From: Chelatococcus albus
GTDB lineage: Bacteria; Pseudomonadota; Alphaproteobacteria; Rhizobiales; Beijerinckiaceae
Direction: 5' to 3'
DNA: 64,000 nt
Assembly (NCBI RefSeq): GCF_030067675.1
Contig: NZ_JASJEV010000010.1
Coordinates: 1-64,000 of the forward strand
The notes under the pieces are model-generated. The model was not told the DNA's origin and made no database searches. It was given only the letters and a program-made list of their open reading frames with translations. Positions 36,847 through 45,860 of the stretch are shown one piece after another; the first letter of the stretch is position 1, and every line of letters starts with the position of its first letter. Both the position numbers and the translations under genes were made by a program.

Positions 36847-37317
36847 ATGCAAGCCAGACTGAACGCCTACGAGGTCGCCCCCGAGATCGTCCAGCAGGCC
36901 GCAGCGCTGTCCGAGGCGATCAATGCCGTCGGCCTCGAGCCCTCGCTGCTGGAACTCGTGAAGCTGCGCGCCTCCCAGATCAACGGCTGCGCCCATTGCC
37001 TGCACATGCACGCCCGCGACGCGCGCAGGGCCGGCGAGAGCGAGATGCGCATTCACCTGCTTCCGGCTTGGCGCGAGACCCTGGTCTTCACCGGGCGCGA
37101 ACGCGCGGCGCTCGCCTGGACCGAGGCCCTGACCGAGGTGGCGCGCAAGGGTGCGCCCGACCATCTCTACGAGGATCTGAAGGCGCATTTCACCGACAGG
37201 GAAATCGTGGCGCTCAACTCGGCAGTCGCCATGATCAACTTCTGGAACCGCTCGGCCATCGGCCTCGGCTACGTCCCGCCGGTGACCCGGGAGAGGTTGG
37301 CGGAACAGGCGGCGTGA
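36847..37317 (+). CDS. Carboxymuconolactone decarboxylase (AhpD-like) protein
   Basis: A 156-residue alpha-helical protein of the AhpD/CMD superfamily. The motif INGCAHCLHMH holds the redox pair C48 and C51, with H55 as proton relay, as in AhpD-type peroxidases. It probably reduces peroxides or works as a thiol-dependent oxidoreductase rather than the ring-cleavage decarboxylase that names the family. ATG 36847 follows AAGGA. It is preceded by an ECF41 promoter, so the sigma factor should control it directly. Confidence 0.93.
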   Translation: MQARLNAYEVAPEIVQQAAALSEAINAVGLEPSLLELVKLRASQINGCAHCLHMHARDARRAGESEMRIHLLPAWRETLVFTGRERAALAWTEALTEVARKGAPDHLYEDLKAHFTDREIVALNSAVAMINFWNRSAIGLGYVPPVTRERLAEQAA

Positions 37318-37506
37318 GGCTCGGGCCGGTGCCGGGCCGGGGGGGGCCGCCCGGAACGGTTGGTTCCCCGAGGCCACACCCTCCGGCAAAACCGCAGCCG
37401 CCCGCGGCCCGCGGGCTTTCCCCGGCCGTCCAAGTCGGCCATAAGGGGCCGGTTCTGCCTTGCGCCTTCCGCGCGGGCTTTCAGCGATATTGAAGTGAGG
37501 GACCGA

Positions 37507-37770
37507 ATGAAGAAGGCGCTTGTCTTCGCGGCCGTGGCTCTCGGCCTCGCGGCGTGCAACCCCAACAATCCGGGCGATCGTGCAGTGGGCGGCGCGCTCA
37601 TCGGCGGCGGTGCGGGTGCCCTCGTCGGCGGCCTCGCCTCGGGCACGGCCGGCGGCGCCCTCGTCGGCGGCGCCATCGGCGCGGCGGGCGGCGCCATGAT
37701 CGGCGCGGCGACCGCTCCGAAGTGCCGCAGCTACTACTATCGTGGCCGCCGCTACGAGGAGTGCTACTGA
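37507..37770 (+). CDS. Glycine-zipper lipoprotein
   Basis: An 87-residue outer-membrane-type lipoprotein. The signal sequence ends in LAAC, with C17 lipidated. The mature part has repeated G-x3-G motifs (GGALIGGGAGALVGGLASGTAGGALVGG region), a glycine-zipper helix pair that inserts in or spans membranes. It ends CRSYYYRGRRYEECY with two cysteines. Related small proteins (OmpA-OmpF porin-like, SlyB-like) shape envelope stability. No partner is adjacent. Confidence 0.88.
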   Translation: MKKALVFAAVALGLAACNPNNPGDRAVGGALIGGGAGALVGGLASGTAGGALVGGAIGAAGGAMIGAATAPKCRSYYYRGRRYEECY

Positions 37771-37820
37771 GCACCTTGCCGCCGGCCCCGGACGCGTGAG
37801 CGCCGGGCCGGCTGCGCCAG

Positions 37821-37854
37821 TGCGCTTTCCGTCTCACGGGGGTCGGAAAGCGCA
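37821..37854. terminator. 11-bp hairpin between convergent genes
   Basis: TGCGCTTTCCG (37821-37831) pairs perfectly with CGGAAAGCGCA (37844-37854), loop 12. It lies between the glycine-zipper lipoprotein stop and the GNAT stop. A bidirectional terminator is likely, though a T run is lacking. Confidence 0.5.
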
Positions 37855-37910
37855 TCCAGCATCTCAGAAGGGGAAGAACCGCGCCGGTCCCCCCTTCGGC
37901 GGGAAAGGCT

Positions 37911-38369
37911 CTATCCTGCGGCGGCGCAGCAGGCGAGATCGTAGCGCATCACCACCTCCCCGCCGATCATCTCGCCCGTCTCGTGAAAACCGGCGCTGGC
38001 GTAGAGACGGCGGGCGTGAGTATTGCCGGGCTGAACGCCGAGCACGATCAACGTGCACCCCGGCTGCGCGGCGATGAGTTCGACGACGCGGAGAAGGGCG
38101 GCGCGGCCGTAGCCCCGCCCCTGGAAGCGCCGGTCGATCATCAGGCGATAGATCCAGTAGTTTCCGTCGTCGGGATCGAGCGCATACATGGCGAAGCCGA
38201 CGAGCTTGCCGTCGGCGTGAACGGCGAGGGGCACGCATTCGGGGCGCTCGTCCGCCTCCTCGATCGACTCGGCATTGGTGGCGACGAAATCGGCCTGCTC
38301 CGGCGCCACGGCGAGCGCACGCACGGCCTCGCGCTCCTCGTGCGTGAGCGGCGTGACGGCAACGGTCAT
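37911..38369 (-). CDS. GNAT-family N-acetyltransferase
   Basis: A 152-residue acetyl-CoA-dependent acyltransferase. The CoA-binding loop RFQGRGYGRAALLRVVE (Q/RxxGxG/A) is typical. Before it is NYWIYRLMIDRR and after it HARRLYASAGFHETGEMI, the usual GNAT C-terminus. Substrate unknown; this subgroup resembles spermidine acetyltransferase-like proteins. ATG 38369 is preferred to longer upstream starts as it begins MTVAVTPLTHEER. It is convergent with the lipoprotein gene. Confidence 0.92.
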   Translation of the reverse strand: MTVAVTPLTHEEREAVRALAVAPEQADFVATNAESIEEADERPECVPLAVHADGKLVGFAMYALDPDDGNYWIYRLMIDRRFQGRGYGRAALLRVVELIAAQPGCTLIVLGVQPGNTHARRLYASAGFHETGEMIGGEVVMRYDLACCAAAG

Positions 38370-38662
38370 CGGCGAGATCTCTCCCAAGAGGCTGCTTCTC
38401 CGAAGTGGCGGTGTCTTGCCAGGTGGTTTCTCGAAATGGCGCCGACACCTCGTGCGGCTCAATGGGGCGCACCCCACGACGAGGCCTGAGGCGGGATGCG
38501 GGATCGCACCGCCGAAGCGTCGGCCCCGGTCTCCTCGCAGTCGAGGATTACCGCAACATGACGCAACGGCACGGGATCAACGGGGCCGCGCGCAGAGCGC
38601 GCGCTTGCCCGCCCTCTCGCAGGCGCGCAGCATGGGTCGCGCGGACAACAGAGGAGGGGCGC
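38370..38662. other. Intergenic, no gene seen
   Basis: 293 bp between the divergent GNAT and GFA-family genes. It should hold both promoters, but I see no clear -35/-10 pair, hairpin or operator. Confidence 0.5.
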
Positions 38663-39139
38663 ATGCGATTGGACGGCTCGTGCCATTGCGGGGCGGTGCG
38701 CTTTTCGGTGACGGCCTATGCGCCGGCACCCTATCTGCGCTGCTACTGCTCCATCTGCCGCAAGACCGCGGGCGGCGGCGGATATGCCATCAATCTGGGC
38801 GCCAAGGCCGATACCCTGGAGGTCCAAGGGGCCGAGCACATCACAGTCTTCCACGCCCGCATCGACGGCGAAAGGAGCCCGGCCGAGCGCCGCTTCTGCT
38901 CGCGCTGCGGCTCGGCGCTGTGGGTGTGGGACCCGGGCTGGCCGGAACTCGTTCATCCTTTCGCCAGCGCCATCGACACGCCGCTGCCGGAGGCGCCGGA
39001 AACCGTGCACATGATGCTCGGCTCGAAGGCGAACTGGGTGCGCGTCGATGCGCGCGACGGGGAGGAGCGCTACGAGGACTATCCGCCCCACTCACTGGAA
39101 GCCTGGCACCGCGCCCGCGGCCTGCTCGACGAGACGTGA
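38663..39139 (+). CDS. GFA/CENP-V-family zinc-binding protein
   Basis: A 158-residue member of the glutathione-dependent formaldehyde-activating family. Zinc ligands are visible: C7 and C9 in GSCHCGAV, C27, C29 and C32 in RCYCSICR, and C79 and C82 in FCSRCGSALW. The segment HCGAVRFSV is characteristic. Many members bind S-hydroxymethylglutathione, but catalysis is doubtful. The start ATG 38663 is preceded by GAGGAGGGG. Confidence 0.92.
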   Translation: MRLDGSCHCGAVRFSVTAYAPAPYLRCYCSICRKTAGGGGYAINLGAKADTLEVQGAEHITVFHARIDGERSPAERRFCSRCGSALWVWDPGWPELVHPFASAIDTPLPEAPETVHMMLGSKANWVRVDARDGEERYEDYPPHSLEAWHRARGLLDET

Positions 39140-39182
39140 GCCGGCGAGACGCGAGCCAGCTCGGCGCCGGAGGCTGCGCCCG

Positions 39183-40409
39183 TCAGATGACGTTCTCCTC
39201 GCGCAGCGGCCGACCGGCAAGGATGCGCTCGTAACCGAGCGCCGAGAGGTCGAGCGTCACGAAACGGCCGTGCACGATTTCCTCGGCGATGCCGCGGCCG
39301 ACGGCCGGCGACTGCTGCAGACCGTGGCCGGAGAAGCCGTTGGCGAGGTAGAAATTCTGAGGCCCGGCGCGGCCGACGATGGCGTTGTGGTCGAGGAGGT
39401 TCATGTCGTAGGGTCCGGCCCAGGCGCGCCCGGGGCGGATCGCCTCGAAGGCCGGCACGCGCGCGGCGAGCGCCGGCCAGATCGTCTCCTCGAAGAAGGA
39501 CCAGTCGACGTCCTCGGCGTCGTCGCCCCAATCGGGGTCGTTCTCCGGGCCCGGCGAGGCGCCGCAGATGAACATCTGGCCGTCGGCGCCGGGATGGCCC
39601 TCCGGCCGCACATAGACGCCCTTCGTGTCGATCATCAGCGGGCAGTTCATCACCGGTCCCTTGCAGGTGAAGGAGAAGACGTAGCGCTTCTTGGGAAAGA
39701 CCGGGATGTCGAGCCCGGCCGAGGCGGCGATGCGCCGGCCGTCCGAGCCGGCGCAGTTGACCACCGCCCCGCAGGCGATGCGCGTGCCATCCCTGAGGCG
39801 CACGGCGGTGATGCGGTCGCCCTCCCGCTCGAGATCGGCGACCTCGCCCGTCACGTAGTCGGCGCCCAGCGCCCGTGCCTTCTTGCGGAAGGCCTGCAGC
39901 AGCCCCCAGCCGTCGAACCAGCCCTCGCCCGAGCGGCCCCAGGTGCCGACGAGGAGATCGTCGCTGGCGAGCCAGGGGAACTGGCCCTTGAGGCCGTCCC
40001 GGTCGAGGAGGAGGATGTCGGCACCCTCCGCCGTTTGCAGGGCGTGGTTGCGCGTCAGCGTCTTCGCGCCCTCCTGCGAGGCGGCGAGATAGAGATAGCC
40101 GCCCTCGTTGAGGTCGATGCGCGGTTGATCGCCGCCGACAGCCAGGCGCTCGCCGATCGAGCGCAGGAAGGCGATGCCGAAGAGGGAAATGCGGATGTTG
40201 ATGGCGCTCGAATATTGCTGACGAATGGAGGCGGCCGAGAGCGCCGAGGCCGAGCGGGCGTAGGTCGCGTCCTTCTCGACGACGACGACGCGCCCCGTGA
40301 AGGCCGGATCGCTGAGGAGATGGTAGGCGACCGAGGAGCCCATCGCCGCGCCGCCGACGATGACGATATCGGCCGTGGACGGGGACGGGACGGCGGGAGC
40401 TTGCGACAT
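39183..40409 (-). CDS. FAD-dependent oxidoreductase (D-amino-acid oxidase fold)
   Basis: A 408-residue flavoenzyme. The Rossmann motif for FAD is DIVIVGGAAMGSSVAYHL, followed by VVVEKDATYARSASALSAASIRQQYS. The C-terminal FAD site is FYLANGFSGHGLQQSPAVGRGIAEEI. Members of this DAO/sarcosine-oxidase-like group oxidise secondary or primary amines. Its location beside a LysR regulator and amaB raises the possibility of L-pipecolate or related imino acid oxidation, which would feed AmaB. The start ATG 40409 has GGGGGAG-type bases upstream. Confidence 0.85.
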   Translation of the reverse strand: MSQAPAVPSPSTADIVIVGGAAMGSSVAYHLLSDPAFTGRVVVVEKDATYARSASALSAASIRQQYSSAINIRISLFGIAFLRSIGERLAVGGDQPRIDLNEGGYLYLAASQEGAKTLTRNHALQTAEGADILLLDRDGLKGQFPWLASDDLLVGTWGRSGEGWFDGWGLLQAFRKKARALGADYVTGEVADLEREGDRITAVRLRDGTRIACGAVVNCAGSDGRRIAASAGLDIPVFPKKRYVFSFTCKGPVMNCPLMIDTKGVYVRPEGHPGADGQMFICGASPGPENDPDWGDDAEDVDWSFFEETIWPALAARVPAFEAIRPGRAWAGPYDMNLLDHNAIVGRAGPQNFYLANGFSGHGLQQSPAVGRGIAEEIVHGRFVTLDLSALGYERILAGRPLREENVI

Positions 40410-40504
40410 TGGGGGAGATGCCTGGGAAGTGCCTGTCGGGGATTGCGGGCCGCGCGCGGCGGGCGCCAGCGTCGTCGCGTCATTTCATGAGCCGTGCGCA
40501 TGAT

Positions 40505-40520
40505 TGACGCAAGCGCGTCA
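40505..40520. promoter_or_regulatory. Palindrome between FAD oxidoreductase and LysR genes
   Basis: TGACGC (40505-40510) and GCGTCA (40515-40520) form a perfect 6-bp inverted repeat with a 4-base spacer. It lies 96 bp upstream of the FAD oxidoreductase start. It may be an operator; the bound protein is unknown. Confidence 0.4.
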
Positions 40521-40565
40521 CTTTGTCGAGGGGGCGCGGCGCGGGACGGTGCGGGGGGCGGCGGC

Positions 40566-41477
40566 TCAGGCGGCCGCGCATTCGCCGACGAGCCAGTCGC
40601 GGAAGGCAGCCACCGCCGGACGGTTCGCCTTCTCCTCCGGATAGACGAGATAGTAGGCCTCCGCGCTCGTCACCGGCCGGTCGAAGGGCACGGCAAGCGC
40701 GCCGGACTTCAATTCCTCCTCCACGAGGAAGCGCGGCACGATGGCGAGCCCCAAGCCCGCGACCGCGGCCTGCGCCACCATGGCGAACTGCTCGAAGCGC
40801 GGGCCCATCACCGCCCTGTCCGGCGCGAGCCCCTGAGCGACGAGCCACTGCGCCCAGGCGCGCGGGCGCGTCGCCTGCTGCAGGAGCGGCACGGAAAGCA
40901 CGTCGGCCGGCTGCTTGAGCCCCGCACGGGCGATGAGCGCCGGGCTCGCCACGGGGACGATCTCCTCGCCCATCAGCCGGTGCAGGCGCGCCCCCGGCCA
41001 CACGGCGTCGCCAAAGTGGATCGCGGCGTCGAGGCCCTCGTGCGCGAAGTCGAAGGGCAGGACGCGCGTGGCGAAATTGATGGTGACGCTGGGATTGCGC
41101 TGGAAGAAGCCGGGCAGGCGCGGGATGAGCCAGCGCGTGCCGAAGGTCGGCAGGATCGCGAGGTTGAGGACGCCGCCCGCACCGCGGAAGGCCATGGCGT
41201 TGACGGTCGCCGCCGACAGGCGGGCGAGCCCGTCGCGCACCTCCGCCGCATAGGCAGCGCCCGCCGCCGTCAGCACCACGCGCTGGCGCACGCGCTCGAA
41301 CAGCTTGAGGCCGAGCTGGTCCTCGAGTCCCGCCACCTGGCGGCTCACCGCACCCTGGGTCAGGTTGAGCTCCTCGGCCGCCTTCGTGAAGCTGAGGTGC
41401 CGCGCCGCCGCCTCGAAGGCGGCGAGGGCGGCGAGCGAGGGCAAGGTCAGGCGTTGGGCGGTATCGCGCGGCAGCAT
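40566..41477 (-). CDS. LysR-family regulator (GcvA/GcdR-like)
   Basis: A 303-residue LysR-type activator. The HTH (residues 15-55) includes LAAFEAAARHLSFTKAAEELNLTQGAVSRQV. The effector-binding domain starts near residue 95 and contains LNLAILPTFGTRWLIPRLPGFF. It is divergent from amaB-gcdH-CoA-transferase, with 186 bp between starts. In Pseudomonas a LysR protein, GcdR, controls gcdHG in response to glutarate. That role is inferred here from location. Confidence 0.9.
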   Translation of the reverse strand: MLPRDTAQRLTLPSLAALAAFEAAARHLSFTKAAEELNLTQGAVSRQVAGLEDQLGLKLFERVRQRVVLTAAGAAYAAEVRDGLARLSAATVNAMAFRGAGGVLNLAILPTFGTRWLIPRLPGFFQRNPSVTINFATRVLPFDFAHEGLDAAIHFGDAVWPGARLHRLMGEEIVPVASPALIARAGLKQPADVLSVPLLQQATRPRAWAQWLVAQGLAPDRAVMGPRFEQFAMVAQAAVAGLGLAIVPRFLVEEELKSGALAVPFDRPVTSAEAYYLVYPEEKANRPAVAAFRDWLVGECAAA

Positions 41478-41485
41478 TCACATAA

Positions 41486-41501
41486 CTCATGAAGTCGTGA
41501 G
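41486..41501. promoter_or_regulatory. LysR-type operator candidate
   Basis: CTCA (41486-41489) and TGAG (41498-41501) flank TGAAGTCG in the AT-rich region between the LysR start and amaB. The whole CTCATGAAGTCGTGAG is a near-palindrome of LysR-box size and lies in the right place for autoregulation and divergent activation. Confidence 0.45.
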
Positions 41502-41663
41502 AACATATCGTTTGTCTTGCGGCTTGGAAACGGCCATTTTCTGCCCCTGAACTGCGCAAGGGCCGGCTTCCCGGCCCGTTCCGCCATCGACCGTCCGAGG
41601 GGCCCGCCGCTGGTCTCGGGACGCCCCGGCCGTCGGCCGGCACATATCGCCAACGAGGGGCGC

Positions 41664-43217
41664 ATGACCGTTCACACCACTCTCCCGTCCGTCCGGGACG
41701 AGGCCCTCGCCATCCTGAAGCGCCTCGAGGTGCCGGACAGCGCCTTTGCCGACAAGGGGCTCGTCGCGCGCTCGCCGATCACCGGCGAGGTCGTCGCCAC
41801 CGTGCGTGAGACCTCGGCGGAGGAGGCGAAGGCCGCCATTGGCCGCGCGGCGGAAGCCTTCAAGGCCTGGCGCAGGGTGCCGGCGCCGAAGCGCGGCGAG
41901 TTCGTGCGCCTCCTCGGCGAGGGGCTGCGCGCCGCCAAGGACGACCTTGGCCGGCTCGTCACGCTGGAGGCCGGCAAGATCACCTCCGAGGGCCTCGGCG
42001 AGGTCCAGGAGATGATCGACATCTGCGATTTCGCTGTTGGCCTGTCGCGCCAGCTCTACGGTCTCACCGTGGCGACCGAGCGCGCCGACCACCGCATGAT
42101 GGAGACCTGGCATCCGCTCGGTGTCTGCGGCGTCATCTCCGCCTTCAACTTCCCCGTCGCGGTGTGGTCGTGGAACGCCGCGCTCGCCTTCGTTTGTGGC
42201 GATCCGGTGGTGTGGAAGCCGTCTGAAAAGACCCCGCTCACCGCGCTTGCTACGCAGGCGATCGTGGAGCGCGCCGCCAGGCGCTACGGCGAGGCCGGGC
42301 TCGGGCCCGTGCCGGCAGGCCTGTCGGAGGTGATCGTCGGCGGCCGCGAGATCGGCGAGGTGCTGGTCGACGATCCGCGCGTGCCGGTCGTGTCGGCCAC
42401 GGGTTCGACCGCCATGGGCCGCAAGGTCGGCCCGAAGCTTGCCGCCCGCTTCGCCCGCGCCATCCTCGAACTCGGCGGCAACAATGCCGCCATCGTAGCC
42501 CCCTCGGCTGATCTCGACCTCGCCTTGCGCGGCATCGCCTTCGCGGCCATGGGCACGGCCGGCCAGCGCTGCACCACGCTGCGTCGCCTTTTCGTGCACG
42601 AGAGTGTCTACGACAGGCTCGTGCCGCGCCTCGCCAGGGTCTACGGCAATGTCACGATCGGCGATCCGCGCGCCAAGGGCACGCTGGTCGGCCCGCTCAT
42701 CGACGCCCACGCCTTCGAGAGCATGGAGAAGGCGCTCGACGAGGCGAAGGCCGCGGGCGGCAAGGTGCACGGCGGCGGCCGCGTTGCGGGGCTCGGCGGG
42801 GAGGGGGCCTATTACGTGCGCCCGGCCCTCGTCGAGATGCCGGGCCAGACAGGCCCCATGCTGCACGAGACCTTCGCGCCCATCCTCTACGTCGTGCGCT
42901 ATCGCGACTTCGACGAGGCGGTCGCCCTGCACAATGCTGTGGGGGCGGGCCTCTCGTCGTCGATCTTCACGCTCGACATGCGTGAGGCCGAGCGCTTCGT
43001 CTCCGTCGAGGGTTCGGACTGCGGTATCGCCAACGTCAACATCGGCCCCTCGGGGGCCGAGATCGGCGGTGCCTTCGGCGGCGAGAAGGAGACGGGCGGC
43101 GGCCGCGAGGCGGGCTCGGACGCCTGGAAGGCCTACATGCGCCGCGCCACCAACACGCTCAACTACGGCACGGCCCTGCCGCTGGCGCAGGGTGTCACCT
43201 TCGACGTGGGCGAGTGA
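41664..43217 (+). CDS. amaB: L-piperidine-6-carboxylate/aminoadipate semialdehyde dehydrogenase
   Basis: A 517-residue aldehyde dehydrogenase of the ALDH7 family. The product of lysine breakdown, alpha-aminoadipate semialdehyde, is oxidised to 2-aminoadipate with NAD(P). The catalytic residues are N162 in [12 protein letters not shown]269 in [10 protein letters not shown] and C303 in [11 protein letters not shown], all in place. Also typical are [14 protein letters not shown] and [27 protein letters not shown] 41664 has GAGGGG upstream. It is first in a unit with gcdH and a CoA-transferase gene. Confidence 0.93.
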   Translation: MTVHTTLPSVRDEALAILKRLEVPDSAFADKGLVARSPITGEVVATVRETSAEEAKAAIGRAAEAFKAWRRVPAPKRGEFVRLLGEGLRAAKDDLGRLVTLEAGKITSEGLGEVQEMIDICDFAVGLSRQLYGLTVATERADHRMMETWHPLGVCGVISAFNFPVAVWSWNAALAFVCGDPVVWKPSEKTPLTALATQAIVERAARRYGEAGLGPVPAGLSEVIVGGREIGEVLVDDPRVPVVSATGSTAMGRKVGPKLAARFARAILELGGNNAAIVAPSADLDLALRGIAFAAMGTAGQRCTTLRRLFVHESVYDRLVPRLARVYGNVTIGDPRAKGTLVGPLIDAHAFESMEKALDEAKAAGGKVHGGGRVAGLGGEGAYYVRPALVEMPGQTGPMLHETFAPILYVVRYRDFDEAVALHNAVGAGLSSSIFTLDMREAERFVSVEGSDCGIANVNIGPSGAEIGGAFGGEKETGGGREAGSDAWKAYMRRATNTLNYGTALPLAQGVTFDVGE

Positions 43218-43309
43218 TCCTGTCGGGAACGAACAGAAACGAGCGAGCATCGTCGTTCCGGCCCCCCGGCACCGCGGGGCCGGGAGACTGGCGAGGAGAG
43301 GAAGAGGAC

Positions 43310-44530
43310 ATGGCCGAGGCGGCGAAGAAGAGCGGCGTGAAGGGTGACAGGCAGAACGCCTTCGACTGGGCGGACCCTTTCCGGCTCGATGACCAGCTCA
43401 CCGACGACGAGCGCATGATCCGCGACACGGCGCGGGCCTATGCGCAGGAGAAGCTCCTGCCGCGCGTCATCGAGGCCTACCGCGAGGAGAAGACCGACCG
43501 CACCATCTTCAACGAGATGGGCGAGCTCGGCCTCCTTGGCGTGACGCTGCCGGAGGAATATGGCTGTGCCGGGGCCTCCTACGTGGCCTACGGCCTCGTG
43601 GCCCGCGAGGTCGAGCGCGTCGACTCCGGCTACCGCTCGATGATGAGCGTGCAGTCGTCTCTCGTCATGTATCCGATCTACGCCTATGGCGACGAGACGC
43701 AGCGCAAGCGCTACCTGCCCAGGCTCGCCTCGGGCGAATGGGTGGGCTGCTTCGGCCTGACCGAGCCGGATGCCGGCTCCGATCCCGCCGGCATGAAGAC
43801 GCGCGCCGAGAAGATTGACGGCGGCTACCGCCTCGTCGGCTCCAAGATGTGGATCTCCAATTCGCCGATCGCCGACGTCTTCGTCGTCTGGGCTAAGTCG
43901 GCGGCGCATGACGGCGCCATCCGCGGCTTCGTGCTGGAGAAGGGGCTGAAGGGCCTCTCCGCGCCGAAGATCGGCGGCAAGCTTTCCCTGCGCGCCTCGA
44001 TCACCGGCGAGATCGTGCTCGACAACGTCGAGGTGCCGGAGAGCGCGCTTCTGCCGAACGTCTCGGGCCTGAAGGGTCCGTTCGGCTGCCTGAACCGCGC
44101 TCGCTACGGCATCTCCTGGGGCGCCATGGGCGCTGCCGAGGACTGCTGGCACCGCGCCCGCCAGTACACGCTCGACCGCAAGCAGTTCGGTCGGCCCCTG
44201 GCGGCGACCCAGCTCGTCCAGAAGAAGCTTGCCGACATGCAGACGGAGATCGCGCTCGGCCTGCAGGCGTCCCTGCGCGTCGGTCGCCTGTTCGACGAGG
44301 GCAAGCTCGCCCCCGAGATCATCTCCATTGTCAAGCGCAACAACTGCGGCAAGGCGCTCGACATCGCCCGCATGGCGCGCGACATGCACGGCGGCAACGG
44401 TATCTCGGAAGAGTTCCACGTCATGCGCCACGCCCAGAACCTCGAGACGGTGAACACCTACGAGGGCACGCACGACGTGCACGCGCTCATCCTCGGCCGC
44501 GCCCAGACAGGCATCCAGGCGTTCTTCTGA
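43310..44530 (+). CDS. gcdH: Glutaryl-CoA dehydrogenase
   Basis: A 406-residue FAD enzyme that dehydrogenates and decarboxylates glutaryl-CoA to crotonyl-CoA. Acyl-CoA dehydrogenase features are [20 protein letters not shown] and [14 protein letters not shown] (FAD contact). The C-terminal [20 protein letters not shown] has catalytic base E385. The segment [20 protein letters not shown], with the arginine that binds the substrate carboxylate, is specific to glutaryl-CoA dehydrogenases. It lies 92 bp after amaB and 93 bp before the CoA-transferase gene. Confidence 0.95.
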   Translation: MAEAAKKSGVKGDRQNAFDWADPFRLDDQLTDDERMIRDTARAYAQEKLLPRVIEAYREEKTDRTIFNEMGELGLLGVTLPEEYGCAGASYVAYGLVAREVERVDSGYRSMMSVQSSLVMYPIYAYGDETQRKRYLPRLASGEWVGCFGLTEPDAGSDPAGMKTRAEKIDGGYRLVGSKMWISNSPIADVFVVWAKSAAHDGAIRGFVLEKGLKGLSAPKIGGKLSLRASITGEIVLDNVEVPESALLPNVSGLKGPFGCLNRARYGISWGAMGAAEDCWHRARQYTLDRKQFGRPLAATQLVQKKLADMQTEIALGLQASLRVGRLFDEGKLAPEIISIVKRNNCGKALDIARMARDMHGGNGISEEFHVMRHAQNLETVNTYEGTHDVHALILGRAQTGIQAFF

Positions 44531-44566
44531 GCGGGCACTGTTTGTAGCCTTCGCCCGGCCACTTCG

Positions 44567-44595
44567 CCGCTCCCTCCCCGATGGGGAGGGAGCGG
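44567..44595. repeat. 13-bp hairpin between gcdH and the CoA-transferase gene
   Basis: CCGCTCCCTCCCC (44567-44579) and GGGGAGGGAGCGG (44583-44595) are perfectly complementary with loop GAT. Hairpins of this CTCCC/GGGAG type are frequent intergenic repeats in alphaproteobacteria. It may lower expression of the next gene or be a REP-like element. Confidence 0.65.
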
Positions 44596-44623
44596 AGCGG
44601 CGCGCCAGGAACGGGACTGACGC

Positions 44624-45808
44624 ATGAGCACCCCCCCTCTCCACGGCCTGAAGGTTCTCGAGCTCGCCCGCATCCTTGCCGGGCCGTGGGTCGGCCAGCT
44701 CCTTGCCGACCTCGGCGCCGACGTCGTCAAGGTCGAGCGGCCGGGGACGGGCGACGACACGCGCGGCTGGGGCCCGCCCTTCGTCGCGGCGGCGGACGGC
44801 TCCGACCTGTCGGCCGCCTATTTCCACGCCTGCAACCGCGGCAAGCGCTCGATCACCGTCGATTTCGAGACGGCCGAGGGCCAGGCCCTCGTGCGCCGGC
44901 TCGCCGCCCGAGCCGACGTGCTCGTGGAGAACTTCAAGGTCGGGGGCCTGAAGAAATACGGCCTCGACTACGAGAGTCTCAGCGCGGTCAATCCGCGTCT
45001 CGTCTACTGCTCGGTCACCGGTTTCGGCCAGAACGGCCCCTACAAGGATCGCGCCGGCTACGACTTCATGATCCAGGGCCTCGGCGGCATCATGGACCTG
45101 ACCGGCGCGCCGGACGGCGAGCCGATGAAGATCGGCGTTGCCTTTGCCGACATCTTCACGGGCCTCTACGCCACGATCGGCATCATGGCGGCCCTGCGCC
45201 GCCGCGATGAAACGGGTGTCGGCGGCATGGTCGACATGGCGCTCCTCGACGCGCAGGTGGGCGTGCTCGCCAACCAGGCGATGAACTACCTCGTCTCGGG
45301 CGAGGCGCCGCGGCGCCTGGGCAATGCCCATCCCAACATCGTGCCCTACCAGGTCTTCCCCGTGGCGGACGGGCACGTCATCGTCGCCGTCGGCAACGAC
45401 GGCCAATTCCGCAAGTTCTGCGCCGTGCTCGGCGCGCCGGGCCTCGCCGACGAGCCCGACTTCGCGACGAACAAGGCCCGCGTCGCCAACCGGGCGCGTC
45501 TCGTGCCGGCCCTGTCGGAGCTGACGAAGGCCAAGACGCGCGCCGAGCTCCTTGCCGCGCTCGAGGCGCAGGGTGTGCCGGCGGGGCCCATCAACACGCT
45601 CGCGGACGTCTTCGCCGACCCGCAGGTGATCGCGCGCGGCATGCGCGTCGACCTGCCCTCGGCGGCGGCAAAAGGCGGCGCGATCCCGAGCGTGCGCACG
45701 CCCATCGTCCTCGACGGCGAGGCGATGGTCGCCATGCGCCCCTCGCCGCGCCTCGGCGAACATACGGACGAGGTGCTCGCCGATCCGGCATGGATGGGCG
45801 CGCGCTGA
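44624..45808 (+). CDS. Family III CoA-transferase, likely succinyl-CoA:glutarate
   Basis: A 394-residue CaiB/BaiF-type CoA-transferase. The opening LHGLKVLELARILAGPWVGQLLADLGADVVKVE is diagnostic. The catalytic aspartate is likely D176 in GVAFADIFTGLYATIGIMAAL. Conserved YCSVTGFGQNGPYKDRAGYD is present. Next to gcdH in bacteria this family member usually converts glutarate to glutaryl-CoA with succinyl-CoA (called GcdG or SugCT). Substrate is therefore inferred from context. ATG 44624 follows a weak ribosome binding site. Confidence 0.88.
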   Translation: MSTPPLHGLKVLELARILAGPWVGQLLADLGADVVKVERPGTGDDTRGWGPPFVAAADGSDLSAAYFHACNRGKRSITVDFETAEGQALVRRLAARADVLVENFKVGGLKKYGLDYESLSAVNPRLVYCSVTGFGQNGPYKDRAGYDFMIQGLGGIMDLTGAPDGEPMKIGVAFADIFTGLYATIGIMAALRRRDETGVGGMVDMALLDAQVGVLANQAMNYLVSGEAPRRLGNAHPNIVPYQVFPVADGHVIVAVGNDGQFRKFCAVLGAPGLADEPDFATNKARVANRARLVPALSELTKAKTRAELLAALEAQGVPAGPINTLADVFADPQVIARGMRVDLPSAAAKGGAIPSVRTPIVLDGEAMVAMRPSPRLGEHTDEVLADPAWMGAR

Positions 45809-45860
45809 TCATGGGCGCCCGGAAGGCGCCTTGCGGGACGACCGCTGACAGAGGGAAGAG

